Shown: in pieces, positions 10,448 to 21,860 of the stretch
Layout: every line of letters begins with the position of its first letter
Position numbering within the stretch: position 1 is the stretch's first letter
Assembly: GCA_019009955.1 (NCBI GenBank)
Contig: CM032230.1
Span: 17,093,501-17,157,500, forward strand
Origin: Riptortus pedestris
Lineage: Eukaryota; Arthropoda; Insecta; Hemiptera; Alydidae
Direction: 5' to 3'
DNA length: 64,000 nt
Made by a program: the position numbers and the translations under genes
The notes under the pieces: generated by a model
What the model saw: only the letters and a program-made list of their open reading frames with translations
Databases searched by the model: none
What the model was told of the DNA's origin: nothing

Positions 10448-11600
10448 ATGTCGGAAATACAAATGAAAAAACTGAAGGTTTGCCGATGAGCACAGGGCAA
10501 TACCAAGAATGCGGAAGGCAAATTTGAATATTTTTACACTTTCCTTAAAGATAAAGCTGGTATTCTTTAAATATGCTCAGGAGACTGTGTCGACAAACAA
10601 AAATAGATAAACCTACAAAGGCATTAGGATCACAAAACATGAAACAATACGGAGTTTATATAAGTTTAATCAAAAATGGAGAGAAAAACTGGGCCGAAAA
10701 AAAACAGATTATTTTGGATAAAAATCAAGCTATTTTTTCTATGCAGCAGTTAAGGCTAGTGTTATTTGACAGCAGATACTGGGCAAAAAAATAATGATCA
10801 GAGAAACCCTGCGCGGATAGAGAGTTGATAAAATAATGTCAGACTGCTGTTGCAGAAAATACATTCCCTTGAGAAAATAATGTTTTTTCACGCATTTAGT
10901 TTATCAAGTTTCACCGTTGGCAAAAATTCAAATACTGTTCTTTGGCACTTGATGAGAGTTGCGATATTGCGATACAGCACAAACAGGCTATATTGTTAGG
11001 TGTATTGACATCAAATTATATTATCAAATATTACGAAGAATTGTAATCTTGATTCCAATGAAGGGGACTACAACTGGCAAAAACCGCGTACGATGGAAAC
11101 TAATAGTTCTTTTTGGAACCACTTTTCAATTTATTGAAAGATGAAGCACGAGCAATGTCAAGCATTGTGATAGAAGGATCAGAAAGGCTATTTCAAGACA
11201 TTAAGAAGGTCACAAGATGAATTTAAAGAATTCCTGAAAGATTTAGAAACTGAATATGGCGACTTGGTTTTCAATACCGAAGTACGTTGGCTTAGTAGAG
11301 GTACAGTGCTAAAAAGAGTATACGACTTAAAAAGCGAAATACAACTGGTTCTTGGAATATGAAGGGAATATGCAATTCCTCATTTGGTAATAAAGATAAT
11401 GGGATGTGCGGATCTTGGGTTTCTTATCGAATTGATCTCTGCATTTCAATGATCTTAATGGTGGAACTTCAAGGCAAATGGACAGTTTATTTACATTTGC
11501 TTGAATAAATTTCAAGACTTTGAGCGCAAATTAAAATTGTCTGGAAACAGCATTTTTTGCAGAATAATGTGTTTCACTTTCCACATTTTAGAAAGGAAAA
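10448..11600 (+). pseudogene. hAT transposase pseudogene (ZBED-like)
   Basis: Reading across frames, the N-terminal part (10448-10680) carries a BED-zinc-finger-like stretch (ETVSTNK, LQRH). The catalytic-D region at about 10930-11010 reads YCSLALDESCDI. TTGKNR follows near 11070. Then [20 protein letters not shown] and [23 protein letters not shown] occupy 11205-11350. This order is characteristic of hAT transposases of the ZBED/GTF2IRD2-related group. At least four frameshifts and several stops break it, so it is inactive. Isolated frames at 10573-10794, 10959-11144 and 11557-11811 are pieces of it or noise. Confidence 0.85.
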
Positions 11601-11871
11601 CATTCTACTCTTAAAAATACGACTATACTCGTATATGAATATTGGTTTCCATGAAAATGTTTTCCTCGCCATTCTTATCCATAGAACTACAACGGGGCGG
11701 AGGCTCCTTGATCCCACAACTTTTGTTTTTGTTCCCTATCACCCAATTTTAATGGAGATATTTTTGGATATTTTTGTATTCCTCAGAAAAACATCTAGAG
11801 TGGGGGCATAACAATAAATTAAATAAAAAATTTTCTAATGTTGAGGCAAAAAATTTTTTTTTTTTTACGTA

Positions 11872-11960
11872 TGGGCTCGAGGAGCCCCCCCCCCCTTGGT
11901 ATTGCAAGGGGTCAAGTTATACACTTAAGTACAAGGGGGAGAGGCTCCTCGAGCCCATCG
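11872..11960. repeat. Inverted GGGCTCGAGGAGCC repeat
   Basis: ATGGGCTCGAGGAGCC followed by a C run at 11872 is mirrored by GGCTCCTCGAGCCCAT at about 11942-11957. A third, direct copy occurs at 12606. The arms could form a hairpin about 90 bases long or be ends of a small decayed insertion inside the hAT element. Confidence 0.6.
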
Positions 11961-13432
11961 ATATTTAATACTACTTTTAACTAGTAATCAAGTGTTATAA
12001 TTATATTGCTTCAAATAATAATTACTTTGATGTAATTTTAACTACACAAACCAACGTTTTTTTTTCTCAAAAAAAAATATATATATTCTCCCCATATAAT
12101 TGTTTTTTCATATAAAAATAGATTACTGAGATGGTTAATAATTATTTCTCTGATAGGTACTTTTTTAGAATAGAGAAGATTTCTAGGTTGTTCCCAATAG
12201 CGGGAACAGTTAGTCCATGCTGCATTCTGGAATAAACACTCGGAAACAAAAAAGAAAAATTATTTTGCAAAAGCACCGATAATTGCATTACGAATCTGAT
12301 TAATTATATTTTTTAAATTATTATTCTATTATAATGTTATAATAATTAGATATACAATAGATAACTTTTATTCTAACAATGTTTTAGATATGTTTCCTCC
12401 AGTAGCATAAAATTACATTTTAATTTAAATGTCATCCTTTTTTCCCCATTCGAACTTTTTTTTTAATTTATTTTTATTTTTGTATTAATTTTTTTTTTTT
12501 TGTTTTTCACAGGAGTCATGAAACGGTAATTAAACATAACCATAGAAATAAAAAATTTTTAAAAAAATTATAGGAAACCAAAATAAATGGTTTTTTTTAA
12601 GGATGTGGGCTCGAGGAGCCCCCCCCCCCCTCTTGGTAATCCATGCTACCTGGGAGAGGTCGGTAATACTAGGGTTAATATCGATGTGGGGATACAGTTC
12701 CCGAAGCTTTCAAATGGAGGTGTTTGAACTGCAGTTTATACCGGACTTAAAAATGTATTTTTCTCAGTAAAACATAAAAAAAATAATTTATAAATCGTAT
12801 GAGCCTTGCCGAAATTTCCGGGGCCTTTTTTGACGAAAAAAAAATACAAAGCAAATGATGTCTGTGTATCGGAAGTAGTGTTTTTCGAACAATTATTTCG
12901 ACCATGAAAATTAAACAAAATGACCACCTTTTCAAGACTGATTGATGCACGATTAGAAAGCTGCGTATTGTTAGCTACGTCATCAATTCCGACTGATATT
13001 GATTAGCTTGTACCAAAAAAAAACAGTACTCCAAATTGTGTTAAAAATTTCAAGTAGTAAATTCTTTTTTGATATTTTCTTGTTTTCTTTTTTGTTTTTT
13101 TTAATTTGCATTAAATTTGTAACATGATAATCTTATTTTTTTATTTTATATTTTTCCATTCTAATGTTTATAATAAATAAAGTTTTCTAAATTATTAATA
13201 AGTGTTACTTTATTTTCGCCCCGCCATAAAATTTTAAAATTTAAATTGGTCCGATGACTAAAAAGGTTGCTCACCCCTGCGCTAGAGCGTTAACAGACAA
13301 ATATATATAATTTTGATCGGACCTCATTTTCGTCATATCCTAGGTAGGATCGATGGATATTTGAAGAAAAATTTCGAAAATCGCGTCAAAGTTCGACCTC
13401 AATAGCTGATTTCCCTCGAGGGAAATCTGTTA

Positions 13433-13630
13433 ATAAAAAAAAAAAGTGTGAAATGCAGATAGTCGCGTCTGGTTGTCACGTCTGGGTCTAGTAGAGTAGC
13501 GAGCGTGATCGGCAGAAGTCGTGTATATTCGTAGATCAATTGCCCATATCTAGTGAATGAGTGAGTCGGCCGAGCCAAACTGCCCCCGGCTCCCGCCAGC
13601 ACCACCACTCTGCGATATACCACAGTAAGT
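13433..13630 (+). promoter_or_regulatory. Possible 5' exon or promoter segment (GC-richer, ends at GTAAGT)
   Basis: About 190 bases with much lower AT content than the flanks, many CG dinucleotides and no long frame, ending at a strong splice-donor match ACA|GTAAGT (13622-13627). This could be a noncoding first exon of a downstream plus-strand gene, for example the one whose start codon is at 28009, whose coding exon 1 is itself preceded by an acceptor. It could equally be chance or a repeat. Low confidence. Confidence 0.2.
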
Positions 13631-14064
13631 ACTGACGTATTTATTCCAGTGATTTTTTTTTTTTTGAACACATTTTCTTAAATAGTGCGTCGGATGGGTA
13701 TATTTATGGCTAGAGCGGCTAACTAGAGATCGATACCTGCCCTGGGAAACCATACAGATGCCCACAGACCGGAAGTATTAAACCCTTCACAGGCAGTTCT
13801 ATAATTCCTCCCCGTTGGTGTTTTTTATTTCTCTTTTTTTATACTGGAAAGAAACGAAATGCATTGCCTTCAAAATTATTTTTAAAATTGTCATTATGTT
13901 TATTAACATATACATGTTTATTTAGACATGCCTATTCTCTTTGATATATTTATACGGGTGCTTGAATATTTATATTAATTCTTCTATTCTACTTTTATTT
14001 ACTACCACGTTTTGCTAATTGAGACAGTTATAGTTACAGAAAGGTATAGTAGGACCTTTCTACC
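13631..14064. other. Unassigned sequence
   Basis: No gene seen. The patch 13705-13760 ('ggctagagcggctaactaga', 'gatcgatacc') vaguely resembles a tRNA-SINE head but is too short to assign. Confidence 0.3.
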
Positions 14065-14200
14065 CAGGGTGGTAGTAAAGATTTTAATGATTTCGTCACT
14101 ATATAAATTCCCGTTGCCCAGGCGGGAATCGAACTGGCCACTCTAGGTTTACCTTATGAGATTAAAACCAACGCGTTAACTCACATAGCTCATCAGAGCA
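14065..14200 (-). mobile_element. tRNA-derived SINE, family 1, 3'-truncated
   Basis: Minus-strand head and body: plus-strand 'gttgcccaggcgggaatcga' (B-box complement), 'ccactctaggtttacc', 'gcgttaactcacatagctc' (A-box side). The tail after 'cccagggtgg' is absent. Confidence 0.75.
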
Positions 14201-15029
14201 CTTTTTATATTAAATGTGCTAATCAACGAATTGAATTATAGGAATACCTTTGACATATTGCACATCGAACTGTTCTTAGTTTTACTTGTGGGCTCATTTT
14301 TAAATAAAGTGAGCAAAATATTTTGTTATAATGAAAAAGAAGAAAATATGGATTTATTAACTGTTAAAATAAATGTTGCTTATTAATCAATGATTTAGAA
14401 AATAATAATGATGATATAACGAGCCAGTAAAAAAAAAAAAAAAAAAAAAAATGACCAGTCAGTTTTGCTAACTAACCGAAGTAAATTTATTTGCCCTCAT
14501 CAAACGCCATAAAATCAGAGGATTAGATTTTAAACTGTATATAAACAATGAGTTATTCCTTATATTTAAAACAAATACTTTATCATTGACACAGTAATTA
14601 ACCAAATCCCTGTAATACTAGCTATTAGCAGATGCGGTAAGTAAACCAATCAATTCAATTTTTAATATTTTTTTATACCCCATATCTGAGGTGATTGGCA
14701 TGAGGAAAATGAGGGTGAATCTCTGATTATGATAATATTTACTACGTCATGTAAAACCGGAGACTTTATTAAAACAGTAAGGAATAAACTTCAGTATCAA
14801 AGTTTTCTTAATTAAATAATTAATTCATAAGTTTTCTCATATCCGAATATAAGTCATGCCTTTCTAAATCTTTTAAGTACATTGTAGACCTACATTATAA
14901 AAATTCTATACTTTGTGGTAGATGAATTGATAAAGACAACTTAAGATTAGGTGAAATGGACTTAAAAAAATGGCCTGGTAATGATTGGATGGATGGTGGC
15001 CTCGGAATGTGAGGTCTGTTCTTCTAAAA
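14201..15029. other. AT-rich sequence, no gene seen
   Basis: No coding exon or recognised element. Contains an A run at about 14429-14450. Confidence 0.4.
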
Positions 15030-15365
15030 TATTAAATAAGTAGTTAACTCTTCCCTTGGGACGTTCTTTGGCTTGCCATTGTTGACCATGGAAATATTCA
15101 GAAAATCCCGAAACGGTAGAGAGATGGGGTCTCATTACAACCGGGGGGCTTGCCTACCTCTACCATATTCTAAAACTATAGTCGGACAGATTTACTCACT
15201 AGACTCCTACATCACAAATACGGGACACTAGCGCGCACTGGAGTGAACTGCAGAACTAAATTTCTCCATTGGTAAGGAAGGAACCTGGACCAATTTACCT
15301 TCAGCTTACTGTGGCTAGTAGATGAGCCTTGACTCACGGCTCTCGATGCCACCTCTCCATTCCAA
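15030..15365 (-). mobile_element. Dispersed SINE-like repeat, family 2
   Basis: Reverse-complement homologue of 19868-20110: they share 'agtgcgcgctagt', 'gagtctagtgagtaaatctgt', 'agaggta' and 'caatggcaagccaaaga'-type blocks in order. The minus-strand head (from about 15360) resembles the tRNA-like start of the copy at 55078. The 66-residue frame 15212-15412 lies inside it and is rejected. Confidence 0.6.
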
Positions 15366-15454
15366 ATTGACTCATAATTAAATAACAAAACAAGTGTAAA
15401 TGAGTCAAACATACCGCCACTTAATAAAGAAAATTAATAGCTCACATTAATTTT

Positions 15455-17240
15455 TATATATAAGATATTGATTTTTCTTGAGACTCAAATATAGATGATT
15501 TTTTGTTTTATGGTTAATGTATTTAGAGTCGTAAATAAAATATTGCTTCTTTATTTGACTTATGGTTAATGTTAATATAGTCAAAAATATAGATATTGCT
15601 TCATAATTTGATTGATGGTTAATGTTTTTGGAGTCAAAAATATTGACATTGCTTCTTTATGATGGTTATAGTCCGTCTTAGAGTGGTATAGATATTGCTT
15701 CTTTATTTGAATGATGGTGAATGTTTCAACCCTTAAAATATAAATATTGCTTCTTCATTTGACTGATGAAAAACAATTACAGAAATATAACTGAATATAA
15801 CATATTAATTTTATTGAGAACTATTTACTATATCAAGTACTGTAATTAATAATAAGTCAGAATAATTGTTATCTCAATCAATCAAATGTTAGTAATCCAA
15901 AATCTTAAGACGGAGGGGGGGGGAGGGAGGAGTCACCAGGACATATTTCATGTATCTCATATAATAAAGGTCTCTTGAATGCAATTTTTGGTATTTAAGC
16001 TTCGAATAATGTGATTTATTATGTAGCAGAGTTTTGTTTAAGTAACATGAGTAGAAGTAGGGCTTTGCTGATGGCTGAAAATTTAGCCGTTAACGAACTT
16101 GATCTTTCTTTTTACATAAAACAATTAAATACCGAGTTTGGTGACGATAAACAAAAATTGACGGTAACAGACAAATATATATATGTATATATATACAGTT
16201 TTGAACGGACCTCATTTTCGTCATCTCCTAGGTAGGATCGATGGATATTTGAAGAAAAAAGTCGAAAATTCCGTCTTTAGTACGACCTCAATAGCTGATT
16301 TCCCTTAAGGAAAATCTGCTAATATAGATATTGCTTCTTTATTTAACTGATGGTTATTGTTTTTAGAGTCAAAAATATAGATATTGCTTCTTTGTATGAG
16401 TGATGGTTAATGTTAATAGAGACAAAATATATATATTGTTTCTCTATTTGACTGAGAGATAAGGCTTTTAGAGTAGATAATATAAATGATGCTTCTTTGT
16501 TTGACTGATTGTTAATGTTTTACAGTAGAAGACCTAGATAATGGTTCTTTATTTGACTGATAGTTAATGTTTTTAGAGTCAAAAATATAGATATTGCTTC
16601 TTTATTCGACTGATGGTTAATGTTCTTAGAGTCAAAAATATAGATATTGCTTCTTTGTTTGAGTGATGGTTAATGTTAATAGAGACAAAATATATATATT
16701 GTTTCTCTATTTGACTGAGAGATAAGGCTTTTAGAGTAGATAATATAAATGATGCTTCTTTGTTTGACTGATTGTTAATGTTTTAAACTAGAAGACCTAG
16801 ATAATGCTTCTTCATTTGACTTATGGTTAATGTGAATATAGTCAAAAATATTGACATTGCTTCTTTATTTGACTGATGGTTAATGTTTTTAGAGTCAAAA
16901 ATATTGACATTGCTTCTTTAATTGACTGATGGTTAATGTATTTAGAGTCAAAAATATTGACATTGCTTCTTTATTTAACTGATGGTTAATGTTTATAGAG
17001 TCAAAAATATAGATATTGTTTCTCTATTTGACTGAGGGATAAGGCTTTTAGAGTAGATAGTATAAATGTTGCTTCTTTGTTTGACTGATAGTTAATGTTT
17101 TAAACTAGAGTAGATAATGCTTTTTTATCTGACTAGTGGTTAATGTTGTTGAATTAAAAATATTTGAATGATGGTTAATGCCATAGAGCTAAAAATGGAA
17201 ATATTGTTTTCTCTATTCAAGTGATGCTCAACGTTTTTAA
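15455..17240. repeat. 53-bp satellite array with higher-order units
   Basis: Tandem units of about 53 bases built on 'tagatattgcttctttattt' and 'gactgatggttaatg', 'ttttagagtcaaaaa'. There are about 25 copies after removing the HINE at 15769-16321. A block of about five monomers starting near 16401 recurs near 16664 (spacing 263), sharing the variants 'gagagataaggc' and 'gaagacctagataatg'. No coding frame. Confidence 0.9.
15769..16321 (-). mobile_element. HINE-like element inserted in the 53-bp satellite, 3'-truncated
   Basis: A minus-strand copy whose 5' end (CCTTAAGGAAAATCTGCT, ending about 16320) abuts 'tatagatattgcttc' of the array. It has the 'taggtaggatcgatgga', short (AT)n and 'ccgttaacgaacttgatc' blocks, and the long 3' module shared with 30340-30640 ('catgtatctcat', 'gggctttgctgatggctgaaaa'). 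The terminal 3' hairpin is missing. Confidence 0.8.
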
Positions 17241-17401
17241 TCAGTAATATGAAATTATTTCTTTAGATTTCCTTGTTAATGTAGTTTTAACAGAGATTGT
17301 TTGTGGTTATAATTTAAAAAGTTTAATGGGTTCAAACTGTATTGAAATCTAGTGAATTTTGTTGACCTTGAGAACTGAATTAAAAGTATTTCAAAAGTCC
17401 T
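17241..17401. other. Satellite edge, no gene seen
   Basis: AT-rich sequence past the last recognisable 53-bp monomer. Nothing assigned. Confidence 0.4.
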
Positions 17402-17640
17402 TAATGCTGGGGCTGCGTTAACTAAGCCAATTTCCCAAGCATTGGTATGACTCACTATTACTCTCTTCTCAACACATATTTCCTGTTTCTAAGTAAAAAT
17501 TGAACTAGTAGAAGGGGACTGAAAACAAACACAATTACTGAATTACTCGTTAAATATGTTTTTAACATTTTTCGATACGACTCTTAATAACTGGGATATT
17601 TTGAATGTTCAAATCTCTTGTGGAAAATTTGCTAAAACGT
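17402..17640 (-). mobile_element. HINE-like 3' fragment (variant module)
   Basis: Plus strand 'gctggggctgcgttaactaa' and 'gccaatttcccaagc' is a decayed 3' end. It is followed by the variant module also seen at 24278 and 37967 ('ctgtttctaagtaaaaatt', 'gatacgactcttaataac'). Confidence 0.6.
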
Positions 17641-17993
17641 TAGTAAAAATGCTATAGGTAAGTATTAATAATTTTAATTAAGAGTAGAGATTTTAATTGC
17701 CGAGAAACGCCTACTTACTTCAAGTTAATTAATCCGCTTTAATTTCTCTTAGCTATTTAATTGTAAACATTCCGGATTTGCCACAGAAGCAGGAACTAGA
17801 AGTTAAAACAAAATAGAAATATTTTATCAAATTTATTAATAGCAGCTGGTTGAGCTTGTGCAATTGTTGACTAGTGTGTGGGAATGGAGGGAAACTATCC
17901 AATTTACATTTAAGACAAATTAAAACTAATAAGATAATCACATCGTCAACAGCATCTCCTTTATATTGGAATTTTCGAGGAACCAAAACAACT

Positions 17994-18048
17994 AAGTTCG
18001 TCACGCAGGGGCCTGCGTAAATAAAGCAGATTTCCCACGTGCTTTCAG
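17994..18048 (-). mobile_element. HINE-like 3' terminus, isolated
   Basis: The last 50 bases of the family on the minus strand: 'gttcgtcacgcaggggcctg', then AGCAGATTTCCCACGTGC. The rest of the element is not recognisable downstream. Confidence 0.75.
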
Positions 18049-19204
18049 GAGAGAGCAATAAGATTTATATTCAACAGAAAATCGATAGACTATTGTCGGC
18101 TACTCTTAAACGAGTCAAAAATAATGGCTTTCCTTCAATGTATATACCGTCAGAATAAATAATATTGCTTGTGGAACAAAACCTGAAGTTGTTTTACAGA
18201 AAAAGTATAATACATAATCATAAGACAAGATACAATAATATGCTTTAAACCCCCAGCTACAAACAAATATTTCGAGGAAAACGTGTCATTTTTAGGAGTC
18301 TCTTTAGCGTCCAGCCTAAATGTACTAAAACATATTCTTTGTTTAAAACTAAATTAAAGAATTTCGTGTCAGAAGAATGTTTTTATACACAAGGTGGATT
18401 CTATCAAAAATCTTCAGTTATTAAGGAAATAAAACTACAAAATATTCGTCATAAAAATATTTCTAAAAATAATCATCAAGGTGGTGAAGGGACAAGCTTC
18501 ACATCATTTATAAAGAAAGTTATCTTTTAATAAATTTGTAGGTCAATAAATTAATAAATGTATGTTATATATATTTAGAGTGGTATTGACATAGTTAACG
18601 AAATTAATTTGTCATATACGATTAGATTTTATAAACGTAATCATAAATTTCAGCTAATTTTATAACGAATGTATTGAAAAAGTATAAGTGCTATTCAATA
18701 ATATGTAATGGATAGTAATTGGCATAAATTAGTAAATTTTATTATAGAAAACAGAAATATTTGACGTATCCTATGTTGTTGAGATTTAATGGATATAAAT
18801 ACATTTCGTTTCATTTTATTTTACGTCCTGGGATGACACACTGCTAACCTCGCCTCTACATAATATTCTGTACTTCTCTCGTAGTAAAACTTCCATGTAA
18901 AGAGAAATTGAACAGTAATAAGAAAATAAGATTTTTAGTGAATCAATTATTTCTACTGCGGTACAGTTCAGATTATACAAATTCCACTATATTATATAAA
19001 TTCTACTACGATACAAATCACCCTCAGTTAACCGAAGGGCGAAAAGAAAAGAAACACACAAATTAATATTCCATATCCTGAAAATAACTCATATGGGACA
19101 ACGTTTTTAGAAAATTAAATTGGCAACATGATTGTTTATATACAGGTTTTCGATCCTACTTACAATAAGGCAGATATTGTGAATTTTCGATTGCCCACCC
19201 TCAT
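18049..19204. other. AT-rich sequence, possible LINE tail
   Basis: A 63-codon plus frame at 18339-18530 (FKTKLKNFVSEECFYTQGGF...) loosely resembles the tail of LINE-encoded proteins (KxKLKxFL...CFYS), but this is weak. No splice signals or start context are convincing. Otherwise nothing seen. Confidence 0.25.
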
Positions 19205-19830
19205 CTCTAAACCCCCGATCCAATTTCCCTTAAGGGGATCAGCTGTTATCGTCCTACCTAGGAGATGACAAAATAAGGTACGTTCAAAATTATATATATT
19301 TGTCCGTTGCCCTTCTAGGTCAATATATAAGCGTTTCATTCAAAATTAAAGATCATGTCCGTTAACGAACCCGGAAGGTGGGGTAAAATGGAGAGAATTT
19401 AATAAATTTGAAATATCTCCGTTATATGCCGGATGGAACCATTTAATAGAACCAATCTTACTGCAAATTTAAAGTTCTATGAACGTTGTTATATGTGTTT
19501 TTTACAGTATCTTGATTATTAACGCAGATATTTAGGTTTTTTAGTTTTCAGCCTTCCGTAAACCTCCCACACCTTCTCATGTCATAATAACAATAAGTAA
19601 CTTCTACATGTATTGTTTTTTTTTGTTTTCTGAGGCTCCAATGCGAACGGATTTCAGTTTCAGCCTTTTTTGTAACCCCCCACTTCTACTTATCCGATTT
19701 TCGCTTAACATACCTCAATCACTGAACATCTCCAGTTCATTTAAAATTTTAGTTCCTTTTGACAGGAGATGTTGAGATAAGATGATCAGTGTGCCATTCT
19801 AGCACGTGGAAACTCCACTTAGTTTACGCA
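19205..19830 (+). mobile_element. HINE-like element, degenerate
   Basis: The family order is visible: 'tttcccttaaggggatcagc', 'cctacctaggagatgac', 'aaggtacgttcaaaatt', 'atatctccgttatatgccgg', 'ccttccgtaaacctccc' and a decayed 3' end 'cacgtggaaactccacttag'. The hairpin is lost. Confidence 0.7.
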
Positions 19831-19867
19831 GCAGTTTTACTTATGTGAGCCTAATTTTTGTCGGGCA

Positions 19868-20110
19868 GTAAATGCAGTTCACTCCAGTGCGCGCTAGTAT
19901 CGTGCTTGCGGAGAGGGAGTCTAGTGAGTAAATCTGTCTGGCAATAGACTTGGAATCTGGCTAGAGGTAAGCTAGCTGCTGGTCCTCCTGTTTTAATGAG
20001 GCCTGTCTTGTCTCTCTACTGCCGTTCCAGTTCCCCTTTCGGGATTTGCTGGATACGTCTAAGGTCAACATTGCCAAGCTAAAGAAAATCCCTAGGAAGG
20101 AGTTAAGTGG
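19868..20110 (+). mobile_element. Dispersed SINE-like repeat, family 2
   Basis: Plus-strand homologue of 15030-15365. It contains 'cactccagtgcgcgctagt', 'gagtctagtgagtaaatctg', 'tttcgggatttgctgg' and 'caacattgccaagctaaaga'. The 75-residue frame starting 20046 overlaps its end and is not considered a gene. Confidence 0.6.
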
Positions 20111-21614
20111 AAAGCAACCTCAACCTATTGGGGGAGGGGTTTCTCAACTCCTTCGGTCACATAAGACAATAATAGTCTCATTTAATGAGGCGATTACCAG
20201 AGAACCGAGTGTCTATTGGAGCAGTAGGGTTCTTCTATTCCCATCATTAAGCCTCGAGGTTAGGAGAGGGTGAGAGGGGTTAAGGCCTGCCGGCTAGGTA
20301 CCCTTTCATTTCGTTTCCGTCCTCCTGTAGGCCAACACAATGCCGGGTGTAAGCTAATTTTATTTATCAATTAACTGGCCACTGATTATTCTTCTAAATA
20401 ATGCAATGCCATTTTCCGACTCATGTTTAATGAGGTATTTTTAATTTCTCCGCCCTCCTTTAAAACCTTATTCCTGGTCCAATTTCAGCCACAAACAAAT
20501 GTAATATGGGCTTTGTGTTTATGGCTTAAATGGGAAATGCTTACATCTTCCCCATGACGCTTGCAATGTTTGAATTATGCATTCAGGTCTGATGGTGGTC
20601 CAGGCATTCCCTCTGTAAGCAGGATCGTACTATTTTTCAGGGTGACTAAAGGCTAGTTTTGAGGAGATGGTGAAGTGCTAGATGCTCCTGATGGATCTGT
20701 ATGGAAGGATACGAATGTAGCACGGTAGCCGCTTCTACGGCTTGGACACGCAGACTAGTTCAGGGGAAGGGATTGTACCAAAGATTGTGGGAGGCTGGGC
20801 TGGGTCCAAATAGGATGAGGACTTTCCGTTTAATTCATCGAGTCGTTCGAAAAAAAGTAGTGTAAAAGATAAAAAGTTCAAATTACAACCTATTAAACTG
20901 GAACGACTGCTTTTACCGCAGGAGCTGATGAGTCAGCTGTTTGAGTGCACGTGACTGGATATGTAGTTATTCCAAGTTGAACGACCCCTCCAGCTGGTGT
21001 CTGCAAGTCCTTGATCAATAGAGCAATTTTTGGCCTGGAGCCCGACCTGTTGTCTAGTGGTTGGAGGGGGGAGACACGTGGTGTTTGTTCCCTCTCTCGG
21101 CAAAGGAACATTCCATGAAAGAATAATAGTCCTTTAACCCAGATCGCTCCTTTATAGTCGAGGGAATAATTCATGGAATGAGTGATGGCGTCGATAAGCA
21201 TAGGGAACGTTCCTTCTCCAGCTAATTGACAACTGTCGTGATGGCTGACTCTCATAGTTTTCCCCCTGGAGTAAACCCAGCTGAGTCGGAAATGTCATAA
21301 ACACGCGAAGAAATAGTTCCAGCACGACTCGGCTGCTCAGTAAATTAGATATGGATCCGATGAGGCTAGACTTGGCGTCTTCTCATGACTTCCATCAACT
21401 ATTGGCCCCAGGCATTGTCTCATCCAATACTGTTGGCACCTCCGGACTTAGAGATTATTAACACTCCATTAAATGCAAGTTGGAGTTAAAGTTTATTGGA
21501 ATTTGAATTGCCTCTTATAAGGAAGGCATGAGCACAATCACTATAGCGGATTGCCTTACAGGGAAATATGCTATACTGCCTATGTGTCCCCATGTTGGCC
21601 GTTAATTCTTTGGA
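20111..21614. other. Less AT-rich unique region, no gene assigned
   Basis: Balanced base composition over about 1.5 kb. The longest frame is minus 20893-21255 (120 codons, ends ...VTCTQTADSSAPAVKAVVPV). I recognise no domain, and neither a clear acceptor nor initiation context supports it. It could be an old element or conserved noncoding DNA. A short HINE-like scrap ('tggtccaatttcagcca') lies at about 20480. Confidence 0.3.
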
Positions 21615-21860
21615 ATCCTATCTCAAGGGAAATCAGCTATTGCGGTTAATATTGGTTTTATCGAAAAAATGTAAATAACGAAATGTGTTTAGAATACATT
21701 TTAGCAGCTTTTACTTAATTCATATGTCTCCGTTTTTAAGAGCCGTATCGAAATATTATATATAATTAATCCTGTTGCAAGATTAATTTCAACGTTGTTT
21801 TTAATGTTGTTCTGTACACTTGTTCTCTATCTCGAATGTTATCCCAGATATTAGTTAAAA
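21615..21860 (+). mobile_element. HINE-like element, fragmentary
   Basis: 5' motif 'ctcaagggaaatcagctatt' at 21624, then internal blocks 'tatgtctccg', 'ttgcaagattaattt' and 'ttctctatctcgaatgttat'. The microsatellite and 3' end are missing. Confidence 0.6.

Larger units (their letters stand above)
10026..13279 (+). mobile_element. hAT transposon relic with BED-type transposase
   Basis: A 3254-bp element with ends CAGGGATGAGCAAC at 10026 and, inverted, GTTGCTCACCCCTG ending 13279. It is flanked by perfect 8-base duplications CGCTAGAG (10018-10025 and 13280-13287). The transposase gene occupies about 10448-11600. The 3' half (11620-13250) is AT-rich and noncoding, and contains three copies of a GGGCTCGAGGAGCC motif suggesting secondary insertions. 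Confidence 0.9.
9562..13432 (-). mobile_element. HINE-like element, complete, interrupted by a hAT transposon
   Basis: A full minus-strand copy in two parts. The 3' part is 9562-10025: hairpin 'cgcaggggctgc', AGCAGATTTCCCACGTG, then the 'cggccgtactagc', 'tattgtaacggga' and 'tatcgagtttggtaacga' blocks. The 5' part is 13288-13432: 'gttaacagacaaatatata', the 'cctaggtaggatcgatgga' block and GATTTCCCTCGAGGGAAATC. The hAT at 10026-13279 splits it in the 'cgctagag' word that is duplicated at both junctions. Confidence 0.85.

Noticed and set aside
14065..14200. tRNA gene from the B-box-like sequence
   Set aside because: The tRNA-like head belongs to a dispersed SINE with body and tail shared by seven copies, and no cloverleaf anticodon arm is evident.
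20893..21255. 120-codon minus frame as a gene
   Set aside because: No domain, no reliable splice sites or start; left as unassigned.
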